Assembly (NCBI RefSeq): GCF_041468085.1
Contig: NZ_CP121017.1
Coordinates: 3,475,676 to 3,539,675 of the forward strand
Direction: 5' to 3'
DNA: 64,000 bases
Source: Tistrella mobilis
GTDB taxonomy: Bacteria > Pseudomonadota > Alphaproteobacteria > Tistrellales > Tistrellaceae
Every line of letters begins with the position of its first letter. Position 1 is the stretch's first letter. Positions 47,617-55,287 of this stretch are shown piece after piece. The notes beneath the pieces are model-generated. The model was given only the letters and a program-made list of their open reading frames with translations, did no database searches and had not been told where the DNA came from. The position numbers and the translations under genes are program-made.

Positions 47617-47940
47617 ATGTTCGAGAACTTCACCTTTGAAACCTTCGCGCCGCATGTCGGCACCGAATTCCATGTGCGCCTGCCCCAGGGCAATCTGCCG
47701 CTGACCCTGGTCTCTGCCCGGCCCGGTATCCAGGCCATGTTGACCGGCCAGCGCCGCCTGGGCTTCAGCCTGATCTTCCGCGGCCCCCCCCAGATCTATC
47801 TGCCGGCCAACAGCTACGACATCGCCCATCCCCGGCTGGGGCTGCTGAAGATGATGTTCATCTGCCCGGTGATCGCGCCGGTCGATCCGTCGACCGGGCG
47901 GCCGATGCCGGGCAATCACTACGAAGCGATCTTCAATTGA
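47617..47940 (+). CDS. DUF6916 family protein
   Basis: About 107 residues, no signal peptide or membrane segment. It begins MFENFTFETFAPHVGTEFHV and ends HYEAIFN. Family features are the LIFRGP segment, the short loop around YDIAHPRLGLLKMMFICPV and the final YEAxFN. The ATG at 47617 is chosen over an upstream frame that encodes an unlikely Cys/Gly-rich extension. Proteins of this family commonly sit beside tail-collar-domain proteins, as here. Its role is unknown; an accessory or chaperone-like partner of the collar proteins is one possibility. Confidence 0.8.
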   Translation: MFENFTFETFAPHVGTEFHVRLPQGNLPLTLVSARPGIQAMLTGQRRLGFSLIFRGPPQIYLPANSYDIAHPRLGLLKMMFICPVIAPVDPSTGRPMPGNHYEAIFN

Positions 47941-47945
47941 CGCCC

Positions 47946-48009
47946 CCCACTGATGCCAAGGCCCACTGATACCAAGACCCACTGACACCAACGCCCACTG
48001 ACACCAACG
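47946..48009 (+). repeat. 16-bp minisatellite, four copies
   Basis: Four consecutive 16-base units of the form CCCACTGAYRCCAAGR or CCCACTGACACCAACG fill the gap between DUF6916 and the first collar gene. The last two copies are identical. Copy number could vary between strains. Confidence 0.85.
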
Positions 48010-48115
48010 CCTGCCGAAACCACCGGCTGCGGCCCGGCCGGGCGACCGCATCGCCACGTCGCGACGACAGCCATGTCGACCACAAGACGGAACAGGACGA
48101 GGACGGAGACCGGAT

Positions 48116-48709
48116 ATGGATTCACCCTTCATCGCCAGCATCGTGACCTGGATGCCGGATTTCGCACCCAAGGGCTGGGCCTTCTGCCAGGGCCAGATCC
48201 TCTCGATCGCCCAGAATCAGGCGGTGTTCGCGCTGATCGGCACCACCTATGGCGGCAACGGCAGCACCACCTTCGCCCTGCCCGACCTGCGCAGCCGCAT
48301 ACCCGTCGGTACCGGCAACGGCCCGGGCCTGTCACCGGTCTATCTGGGCCAGGCGGCCGGCAGCGAAACCCAGACCATGACCGATCAGACCCTGCCGGCC
48401 CATACCCATTTCGCCCTGCCCGAGCTGCGCCCGGCCCTGCCGCTGTCGACCGCCCCGGCCACGGCGCCCGATCCGACCACCGGCGTGCTCGCCACCGGAT
48501 CGGTCCGCATCGGCAGCGGCCCGGCCGCCCAGACCTTTCCGGTGTCGAATTTCACCACCGCTCAGGCCAGTGCCGTGCTGCCGGTCACCATGCCGGGGGA
48601 TCTGACCGCGACCCCCACCGGCAACTCCCAGCCCTTTTCGATCATGCAGCCCTATACGGCGCTCAACTTCATCTTTGCGATGCAGGGCATCTATCCGCCG
48701 CGCAGCTGA
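48116..48709 (+). CDS. Phage-tail-collar-domain protein 1 (microcystin-dependent-protein-like)
   Basis: About 197 residues. The N-terminal tail-collar domain shows FAPKGWAFCQGQILSIAQNQAVFALIGTTYGG and TTFALPDLRSRIPVG; PAHTH follows in the middle; the C-terminus ends QPYTALNFIFAMQGIYPPRS. This is the MdpB-like free-standing bacterial form (COG4675), not part of a prophage, since no other phage gene is nearby. GGAGACC lies just upstream of the ATG. It is the first of three paralogues in a row. Such domains trimerise in phage fibres, so it may form a small trimeric receptor or tip protein; this is inference. Confidence 0.88.
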   Translation: MDSPFIASIVTWMPDFAPKGWAFCQGQILSIAQNQAVFALIGTTYGGNGSTTFALPDLRSRIPVGTGNGPGLSPVYLGQAAGSETQTMTDQTLPAHTHFALPELRPALPLSTAPATAPDPTTGVLATGSVRIGSGPAAQTFPVSNFTTAQASAVLPVTMPGDLTATPTGNSQPFSIMQPYTALNFIFAMQGIYPPRS

Positions 48710-48809
48710 CCGGTTTCCGCTGCGCAGCCGGGCCGGCACTGCTCCGGTCGCCATCCACGGGCCCGGTCGCCATCCACATGGTCTCCACCATCCATAAGGT
48801 TTCGGAAAG

Positions 48810-49403
48810 ATGAACCCCTATATCGGACTCTGCATGCATTGGGCGCCGAATTTCGCCCCCCGCAACTGGGCCTATTGCGCCAATCAGCTGATGGCAATCA
48901 GCCAGAACACCGCACTGTTTTCGCTGATCGGCACCACCTATGGCGGTAACGGCATCCAGACCTTCGCCCTGCCCGATCTGCGCGGCCGCGCCGGCCTGGC
49001 CGCCGGCCGCTCGACCACCGGCACCCAATATGTCGAAGGCGAAGTCGCCGGCACCGACCAGACCACCCTGCTGATGACCAATATGCCGGCCCATACCCAT
49101 GCGGTCAGCCCGGTCACCGGCACCCTGCCGGCCACCGCCACCCAGGCCGATACCAACGGGCCGGCCACGGGGCTCGCCTTCGGCATGGCGCACACGACTT
49201 TCGACAACGGCGGCATTGAGGTGTCCGTCCCGGTCAACGCCTATGCAGCCGGCCCGGCCGATGTTACCTCGGCGGTGGGGGCGTCCGGCGGCACGGTCAC
49301 CTTCGGGGTGACCGGCCACAACGCCCAGACCCCGATCACCCAGCCCTATCTGGGCCTGAACATCATCATCGCCATGTACGGCATTTTCCCGCCGCGCAGC
49401 TGA
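48810..49403 (+). CDS. Phage-tail-collar-domain protein 2
   Basis: About 197 residues, paralogous to the genes on both sides. Motifs are FAPRNWAYCANQLMAISQNTALFSLIGTTYGG, QTFALPDLRGRAGLAAG, PAHTHAV and the end QPYLGLNIIIAMYGIFPPRS. The middle third (residues about 95-165), which is the variable part of such proteins, differs strongly from the neighbours. The gap before it (48710-48809) contains a twice-repeated CGGTCGCCATCCAC and no gene. Confidence 0.88.
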   Translation: MNPYIGLCMHWAPNFAPRNWAYCANQLMAISQNTALFSLIGTTYGGNGIQTFALPDLRGRAGLAAGRSTTGTQYVEGEVAGTDQTTLLMTNMPAHTHAVSPVTGTLPATATQADTNGPATGLAFGMAHTTFDNGGIEVSVPVNAYAAGPADVTSAVGASGGTVTFGVTGHNAQTPITQPYLGLNIIIAMYGIFPPRS

Positions 49404-49435
49404 CCGGCCCCCGACGCGAAAACAGGAGAGAACCG

Positions 49436-50035
49436 ATGGACGGAGTTTATCTGGGGGCCGTGTTCCTCTGGGCGCCGAGCTTTGCACCGCGCGGCTATAC
49501 CTTCTGCAACGGCCAGTTGCTGTCGATCGCGCAGAACGACGCCCTGTTCAGCCTGATCGGTACGACCTTCGGCGGTGATGGCCAGACCACCTTTGCCCTG
49601 CCCAACCTGATCGGCCGCACGCCCCTGGGCGCGGGCCAGGGGCCCGGCCTGTCGAACTATGCCCTGGGCCAGACCGGTGGCACCGAGACCATCACGCTGA
49701 CCGGCAACAATCTGGCCCATCACACCCATACCGTTACGGCAGAACTGCAGGCCACGATTCCGATCGCCACCACCGACGCGACCGAGTCCGAGCCGGCCAA
49801 TGACGTCGTCCTGGGCAATGGCAATTTCGTGCAGACCAATGCGCCCGGCTCCCCCACCCGGCCCGCCAATCTGTTCGTCGCCGTGCAGAACCCGGAAGCG
49901 ACCCTGCCGGTGCAGATGAACGGCCAGGTCGCCGTCGGCTCGTCGGGCATGAACGTCCCGGTCCAGATCATGCAGCCTTACGCGGTGCTGCAATACATCA
50001 CCCCGCTCTACGGCATTTATCCGCCGCAGGGCTGA
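49436..50035 (+). CDS. Phage-tail-collar-domain protein 3
   Basis: About 199 residues. Motifs are FAPRGYTFCNGQLLSIAQNDALFSLIGTTFGG, TTFALPNLIGRTPLG, HHTHTV and QPYAVLQYITPLYGIYPPQG. AGGAGAG lies about 9 bases upstream of ATG 49436. It is the last intact gene of the DUF6916/collar unit and is followed by a strong terminator. Confidence 0.88.
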   Translation: MDGVYLGAVFLWAPSFAPRGYTFCNGQLLSIAQNDALFSLIGTTFGGDGQTTFALPNLIGRTPLGAGQGPGLSNYALGQTGGTETITLTGNNLAHHTHTVTAELQATIPIATTDATESEPANDVVLGNGNFVQTNAPGSPTRPANLFVAVQNPEATLPVQMNGQVAVGSSGMNVPVQIMQPYAVLQYITPLYGIYPPQG

Positions 50036-50064
50036 TCGGGCGCCACACCGTCAACGACGCATCA

Positions 50065-50101
50065 GGGGGCACGCGGCGACGATCCGCGTGCCCCTTTTAT
50101 T
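50065..50101 (+). terminator. Terminator of the DUF6916/tail-collar unit
   Basis: GGGGCACGCGG pairs with CCGCGTGCCCC (50084-50094) around a short loop, followed by TTTTATT. It separates the three intact collar genes from the broken fourth copy. Confidence 0.85.
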
Positions 50102-50115
50102 CGGGTCGATCCGTG

Positions 50116-50594
50116 GCCGCATGTGGCCGTATAGATTCTGGCCATCACCGATCATCCCGATCTGTTCGCGGCGATCGACACAACCTATGGCGGTGACGGC
50201 ATCACCGGCTTCCGCCTGCCGGATCTTCGCGGCCGACGCTGGGTCGGCGCCGGCCAGGGGCCGGACACGGCGGCCTTCACCCCCGCCGACAGCGGCGGCG
50301 CCGAGACCCTGGTGCTGACCGCCGACCAGCTGCCGGCCGCCGGCGCGCAGGCGACGTTCACCACCCCCGCCGCCGGCCTGATCCCCGGCAATGGCCACAC
50401 GATTTTCGACGATGGTGGTGGAGACGTCTCGACCACGGTCCAGGCCTATGCCGATGCCAGCCGCGCCGATGGCCGTTTCCTGGCCCCGGCGATCGAGGGC
50501 GGGCTGGCGGTTGTGCCCGGCCGGCGGCGGGGTGCCGGTGCCGCTGGGCGCGCCCTGGCTGGCGGCCACCGCGATCATCCGCGCCACCCTCTGA
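50116..50594 (+). pseudogene. Broken fourth tail-collar gene
   Basis: From 50138 one frame reads LAITDHPDLFAAIDTTYGGDG then GFRLPDLRGRRWVGAGQG, clearly a collar domain, but the usual start and GWxFCxGQ segment are missing and a TAG lies just upstream in frame. Near 50,515-50,525 the frame shifts: the expected C-terminal pattern (GGGVPVPLGAPWLAATAIIRATL, stop 50592-50594) continues only in another frame. It lies beyond the terminator of the intact unit. At least two lesions make it non-functional unless the sequence contains errors. Confidence 0.7.
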
Positions 50595-50885
50595 CCCGCT
50601 GCCCGACCGTCACCCCCGGCCCCCGCGGGCGCGCGATTCCTGGTCGCGCGCCCGCCTGCCCTGCTCTGCCCGACGAGAACATAACGGTTTCGTCTTGCGC
50701 CGCAAAACCATCGGAACAAGGCGCGTACAGGCACAGAATCATACACGTTTCCGATGAAATTCCGCGGCAAACGGCATCGGAGAGAGGGGCAAGCGCTGAA
50801 CATTTTATTTAAATTTCCTTAAAGCGCCGGATATCCCGTGTGCCACACCTCACATGAAGATACACAATTCACAGGAACAAGAAAC

Positions 50886-51014
50886 ATGTCTGCAAGCCAT
50901 GCTGCAATGCAGTATTTCCAAAAGGTAAACAGCCATGCCGAACGCGACCAGATCCTGAGTGACATATCATCGCACTGTGATTGCCCACCACAATCCCGCC
51001 GTGGACATCAGTGA
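50886..51014 (+). CDS. Candidate small peptide with a Nif11-like N-terminal helix (42 residues)
   Basis: The ORF starts at ATG 50886 with AGGAA about 9 bases upstream. The first 27 residues contain AAMQYFQKVN followed by RDQILSDI, resembling the conserved first helix of Nif11/NHLP-type leader peptides of ribosomal natural products. The end, SSHCDCPPQSRRGHQ, has two cysteines. A +1 frame from 50959 continues with AVDISEDILCLFEF, similar to the second half of a Nif11 domain, so it could instead be a frameshifted remnant. GC is lower than in the neighbours. The assignment is tentative. Confidence 0.35.
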   Translation: MSASHAAMQYFQKVNSHAERDQILSDISSHCDCPPQSRRGHQ

Positions 51015-51537
51015 AGATATTCTCTGCTTGTTTGAATTTTGTTCCGATTTTTCGCTAAAACTTCTCGCTCAGGTTGTAATAAACCTGCACATAACAAGAA
51101 CATTTCAGAAACATATTCCCACGACAACATGGTTAACGCCACCTGGGGCGGGTCCCCCGCCCGGGTGCTGCATTCCGGTATCGGCGGCATCAGCCCGGCC
51201 CGGCGCTCTGGTTGCGCCGCAATATGGCCCTGGCCCCGCAGCGGATGGCGGCGCTGATCCTCCCGCGGCGGTTACACCCTCCCACCCTGGGCGCGAACAG
51301 CGAACCCCACACCATCGAAACGCGATGGACATCTTCGGGCAGGCACCCTATAGTCGGGGTCGCAGCCCGGTCGTGCGATGGCGCGGGGGGGTGTATGGGA
51401 CGGATGGCATGACGCGATGCCGCCCGGCCCCGCCGTACAGGTTTACCCGAACTTGTGTGGTGTAGATGCGACACCGACTTGAGCGCGGCGGACAGGTGTC
51501 CTGCCGCGCTTTTTTCGTCGCCCGCCAGATGTGCGGA
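51015..51537. other. Non-coding or unassigned gap with an orphan terminator
   Basis: Apart from the end of the possible peptide remnant, these 520 bases hold no convincing gene. AT content is high to about 51130, then normal. A small hairpin GGTGT/ACACC lies at 51459-51475, immediately before the terminator at 51482. Confidence 0.5.
51482..51515 (+). terminator. Orphan plus-strand rho-independent terminator
   Basis: AGCGCGGC ... AGG pairs with CCT ... GCCGCGCT (51482-51510), followed by TTTTTT. The T run is on the plus strand, so it does not serve the minus-strand gene that ends at 51538. It implies a rightward transcript in the gap upstream. Confidence 0.8.
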
Positions 51538-53736
51538 TCAGAAGCCGCTTTCGCGGATGGCGACGGCGATCACCCGGCGCCACAGGCTGGCGGCGAAGCT
51601 TTCCGCCGGTGCGTCGATCCGCACCATGCCCCGCAGGGCCAGGGTCTGGCCGGCGGGCGCTGCGGCTGCATCGCCGGCATCGGGTTCCAGCCACACCCGA
51701 TAGACCGCGCCGCGCGGCACGGGGCGGCGCTCGTGGTCCAGCTCGGTTGCGATCGGCCCGCCATTCTGGCTGGCCAGGGCTGGCTGATCCAGGGCATCGA
51801 CCGCCGTCTCGGACACGGCCGTCACCACCACCGGCAGCGGGTCGCGCGCGGGGTCGTCGGTCACGAAGCGGCCGCGGGCGCCGACATGCAGCCGCGGCAG
51901 ATCCTCGCCCCGGACATAGGCCTCGATCCGCCCGCCCTCTGCCGCCACCACCAGCCCCAGCACCCGGGCGGGGGATACCCACAATCCCGGCATCAGATCG
52001 GCCGGCGGGTCGCGGAAGATGCCGTCCTGCGGCGCGCGCACCACCAGCCGGGCGCGCTCTGCCACCAGCCCGTCCAGCTCCGCCAGCCGGGCGGCCAGCC
52101 GCCCTTCCAGCACGCCCACCTCGGCGGCGGTGGCGGCGCTGGCGGCCTGGCGCTGGATCAGTCTCTGGGTCACGTCCAGCTCCAGGCGGATCATCTCGAT
52201 CTTCCGGTCCAGATCGGGGTTGTCGAGCACCACCACCGGCTGGCCGGCGGTCACGCGCGCCCCCGCCGCCACGGGCACCTCCACCACCCGCGCCGGCGCC
52301 GGCGGATGCAGCCGCGGGCTGGCCGATGCCTCCAGCATCGCCGGCAGGCCGATATCGCCCTGCCAGGGCACGAAGGCGAGCCCGATCAGCAGCGCCAGCA
52401 CCGCCAGGCTGCGGGCCATGGCCCGATTCATCCGCATCTCGTCCCTCGCCTTCCACCATTCGCCGATTTCACGCAGCGCCGGCATCGCCAGGAACCAGCA
52501 CACCTCCACCGCCGCCAGCAGGATGCCCAGCACCTTGAAGAAGGCGTGATAGACCAGCACGGCGATGCCCAGGAACAGGAAGAACCGCCAGATCCAGGCA
52601 CCATAGGCATAAATCAGCACCGCCCGCCGGGTGCGCGGCGGCAGCACTTCCGGCGGCTCGCGCCCCAGGCCGAACAGGGTTTCGCGCAGATGCCAGCGGG
52701 CCAGCGCAAAGCCGCGGCCCTGCAGGTTGCGCACGCCGATCAGATCCGACAGCAGGTAATAGCCGTCGAAGCGCATCAGCGGGTTCAGATTGACCAGCAG
52801 GGTCATGAACCACGACACCGCCGCCAGGAAGAACACGGCAGAGCGCGCCGGCCCGTCGGGCATCAGCGTCCACAGAATGGTGGCGATCGCGGCGATGCCC
52901 AGCTCCACCGCCATGCCGGCGGCGCCGATGATCAGCCGCCGGTGGCGTTCCGGCAGCCGCCAGGCGTCGCTCACATCGGTATAGAGCACCGGCATCATCA
53001 CCAGCAGGGCGACGCCCATGGAATGCACCCGGCAGCCGAAGCGTTTGGCGGCCAGGGCATGGCCCATCTCGTGCAGCACCTTGGCCACGACCATCGCCAG
53101 GCCGAACCACACCGCCCCTTCAAGCGTCAGGAAGCTGGTGAAGGTGTGCAGGAACACATCCCATTGCCGCCCGACCAGATAGAGCGCCACGCCGACCAGG
53201 GCGAGCAGGGTGAGCCCCGCCCCCCTGGAAAACATCATCCGGCCCAGCGGCGTCAGCCCGTCCAGCCACATATCGGGGCGGACCAGCGGCACGCGCACGA
53301 ACAGATAATTGTGCAGCAGCCAGGAAAAGGCGCTGCGCTTTGCCGCCTTGCGCTGGCGGGCATAGCTGCCGGTCATCCCCGGCTCGTCGCCCGCCACCAG
53401 ATTGTTGGCGATCAGGAAACGGGCCAGTTCGTCGACATCCGCCAGCTCCAGCGGCAGGCGAGAGGCGGCCATGGCCCGGGCCAGAACCTTGTCGGGCATC
53501 CCCTGATCCCAGGCGCCCAGCAGCGCCACCGCCTGGGGCGACAGGCTGTAATAGCGCCCGCGCGCCGGATCCAGAATCGTCCAGCTGGGGCCACCGTCCA
53601 GATCGGTGGGGCCCGGCAGCAGTTTCAGATCCTCGCGCAGCCGCGGCACCGGCTTGGCCTGCTGCTGGCCGCCCGCGCCGCCCCCGAACGAGATGGTCGG
53701 CCCCCCCGGCGCGCTGCCCTGCACGGATGTGACCAT
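51538..53736 (-). CDS. PqqD-like / M50 metalloprotease / HlyD adaptor fusion
   Basis: About 732 residues with three parts. Residues about 30-120 resemble a PqqD-like peptide-binding domain (LREDLKLLPGPTDLDG, WTILDPARGRYYSLSPQAVALLGAW). Residues about 150-440 are a multi-helix site-2-protease-type domain with HEMGH at about 222-226 and the second metal motif NPLMRFDGYYLLSD (Asp about 324), both intact. Residues about 450-732 are a HlyD-like adaptor with lipoyl halves and a coiled coil (RLELDVTQRLIQRQAASAATAAEV). The ATG at 53736 lies 3 bases after the upstream stop. Family relatives are annotated as peptide zinc metalloproteases linked to export. Processing or export of a peptide or of the giant adhesin is inferred. 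Confidence 0.85.
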   Translation of the reverse strand: MVTSVQGSAPGGPTISFGGGAGGQQQAKPVPRLREDLKLLPGPTDLDGGPSWTILDPARGRYYSLSPQAVALLGAWDQGMPDKVLARAMAASRLPLELADVDELARFLIANNLVAGDEPGMTGSYARQRKAAKRSAFSWLLHNYLFVRVPLVRPDMWLDGLTPLGRMMFSRGAGLTLLALVGVALYLVGRQWDVFLHTFTSFLTLEGAVWFGLAMVVAKVLHEMGHALAAKRFGCRVHSMGVALLVMMPVLYTDVSDAWRLPERHRRLIIGAAGMAVELGIAAIATILWTLMPDGPARSAVFFLAAVSWFMTLLVNLNPLMRFDGYYLLSDLIGVRNLQGRGFALARWHLRETLFGLGREPPEVLPPRTRRAVLIYAYGAWIWRFFLFLGIAVLVYHAFFKVLGILLAAVEVCWFLAMPALREIGEWWKARDEMRMNRAMARSLAVLALLIGLAFVPWQGDIGLPAMLEASASPRLHPPAPARVVEVPVAAGARVTAGQPVVVLDNPDLDRKIEMIRLELDVTQRLIQRQAASAATAAEVGVLEGRLAARLAELDGLVAERARLVVRAPQDGIFRDPPADLMPGLWVSPARVLGLVVAAEGGRIEAYVRGEDLPRLHVGARGRFVTDDPARDPLPVVVTAVSETAVDALDQPALASQNGGPIATELDHERRPVPRGAVYRVWLEPDAGDAAAAPAGQTLALRGMVRIDAPAESFAASLWRRVIAVAIRESGF

Positions 53737-53739
53737 GAC

Positions 53740-55287
53740 CTAGAACCCGGTATGCTGGCGCAGCGCCGCCAGCGGCCTGCGGAACAGATAGAAGGCGAGC
53801 GGCACATCCGCGCCATAGACCTTGGCGGTGCCGCGCAGGCCCACCCTGGGCAGGGCCTCGCCCGCCGGCTGGTCCAGCCGGGCCTTCAGCTCATAGGCCA
53901 GAATGCCGCCCGGGGTCTGTTCTGCGGTATAGCTCAGGCTGGTCATGCGCCCGGCCACCGGCTCCAGCGGCCGGGCATCCAGAAACAGCTGCACCGGCGC
54001 GCCCGGCTCCAGCCGGATCGCCTCGCCCACCGGCAGTTCCACGCGGATCTCGGCCCGGGCCGGGTCGGCGATGGTCATGATCCGCTGGCCGGTCTGCACC
54101 GGCCGGCCGATCCAGTCGTCGGCGCGGGTGAACAGCACGATGCCCGGGCGTTCGGCGCGCACCTCCACCCGGGCCAGGCGCTGTTCGGCATAGTCCAGCT
54201 CCGCCTGGCGCAGCCGGGCGCGGGCTTCCAGCAGGGCGATCTGGGCGCCGGCATCACGGTCGTCGAAGGCGCCCTGGCGCGCGCGGCGCAGTTCGGCCTC
54301 GGCGATTTCCAGCGTGCGCCGGGCCACCGCCACCTCGGCCTGAAGATTGGTCGGGTCCAGCGTCAGCAGCAGCTCGCCGGCCTCGACCCGCTGATTGGGC
54401 TGCACCGCGATCGCCTGCACCACCCCATCCAGCGGCGAGGCGACGGTTGCCGGGGTGCTGGCCGATACCTCGGCCGGGGCCAGTACGCTTTGCGGTACGG
54501 GAATGAAACCGGCGGCAACCGCGGCCGCCATCAGCCCCAGCACCAGCCAGCGCGGCCGCGGCAGCCGCCGCCGGCCGGCACCGCGGCCGGCCAGCGCCAG
54601 CCAGGCATGGGCATAGGCATCGGCCAGCTGGGCGGCCAGCACCTGATCAGCGGGTGCAAAAACGGTGTCGCGGGCCAGCCACAGCCAGCCGCGCACCTGG
54701 CCCTCGCGATCGGGAAGCGGGCAGAGCAGCGCATGGGGGGCCGCCAGCTCGGGCCAGGCTTCGGCCAGTTCCGGCGGCAGATCGGCGGGCGTCACCAGCC
54801 GCGGCTTCAGCAGCTCGGCCTCGGGCGCCGGGGCCGGTGCGGCGCCGGCCGGCATCTGTGCCGCAGGCGCCGGTGCCGGCGCCGCCTTCAGCGCCTTCAC
54901 CTGGTCGCGATGGGCGGCGGCCAGATGGCCCAGCACCCGTTCCAGCCAGGTGACATAGGGTGCCGTGCGCTCCACCCCCGGCACATCCGACAGGGCGACG
55001 GGCTTCGGGCGGTTCGCCCCCTCGGCCAGTGCCGCCTGGCGATAGGGCAGCAGGCGGCGGGTCTCGTTGACGATCACATAGCGCAGGCTCTGCACATCCG
55101 GTGCGCGCCGGGCGGCGCGTTCCAGCGACAGCATGATCGAGAACAGGATCGCCGACCGGCCGCGCGCCGGATCCGCCGCCGGCCCGGCTGCGCCGGCCCC
55201 GGTCGTGGGCGCTGCCGGCTTCGCCGCCGCGGCTGCCAGCTTCTGCAGATCGATCTTGGGCGGCTGCGGCCGGGGATCGGCGTTCAT
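53740..55287 (-). CDS. GAF-like cytosolic domain fused to a HlyD-type membrane-fusion protein
   Basis: About 515 residues. A cytosolic N-terminal half (about 45-225) has GAF-like features (LRYVIVNETRRLLPYRQAALAE ... PHALLCPLPDREGQVRGWLWLARDTVF) interrupted by an Ala/Pro linker. One membrane helix follows (WLVLGLMAAAVAAGFIPVP, about 245-265), then a periplasmic HlyD adaptor with lipoyl domain, coiled coil (TLEIAEAELRRARQGAFDDRDAG) and beta-barrel. The stop is followed after 3 bases by the next gene; the start overlaps the preceding stop (ATGA). Classical HlyD proteins have only a short cytosolic tail, so the sensor-like domain is unusual and may regulate export. Confidence 0.82.
   Translation of the reverse strand: MNADPRPQPPKIDLQKLAAAAAKPAAPTTGAGAAGPAADPARGRSAILFSIMLSLERAARRAPDVQSLRYVIVNETRRLLPYRQAALAEGANRPKPVALSDVPGVERTAPYVTWLERVLGHLAAAHRDQVKALKAAPAPAPAAQMPAGAAPAPAPEAELLKPRLVTPADLPPELAEAWPELAAPHALLCPLPDREGQVRGWLWLARDTVFAPADQVLAAQLADAYAHAWLALAGRGAGRRRLPRPRWLVLGLMAAAVAAGFIPVPQSVLAPAEVSASTPATVASPLDGVVQAIAVQPNQRVEAGELLLTLDPTNLQAEVAVARRTLEIAEAELRRARQGAFDDRDAGAQIALLEARARLRQAELDYAEQRLARVEVRAERPGIVLFTRADDWIGRPVQTGQRIMTIADPARAEIRVELPVGEAIRLEPGAPVQLFLDARPLEPVAGRMTSLSYTAEQTPGGILAYELKARLDQPAGEALPRVGLRGTAKVYGADVPLAFYLFRRPLAALRQHTGF

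Noticed and set aside
47617..50594. Prophage fragment suggested by tail-collar domains
   Set aside because: No capsid, portal, tape-measure, lysis or integrase genes. The proteins are of the free-standing bacterial type and sit beside DUF6916.
50959..51465. A 168-codon plus-strand ORF as an independent gene
   Set aside because: No credible ribosome-binding site and a Pro/Arg-rich second half. Only its first part is of interest, as a possible frameshifted continuation of the Nif11-like peptide.
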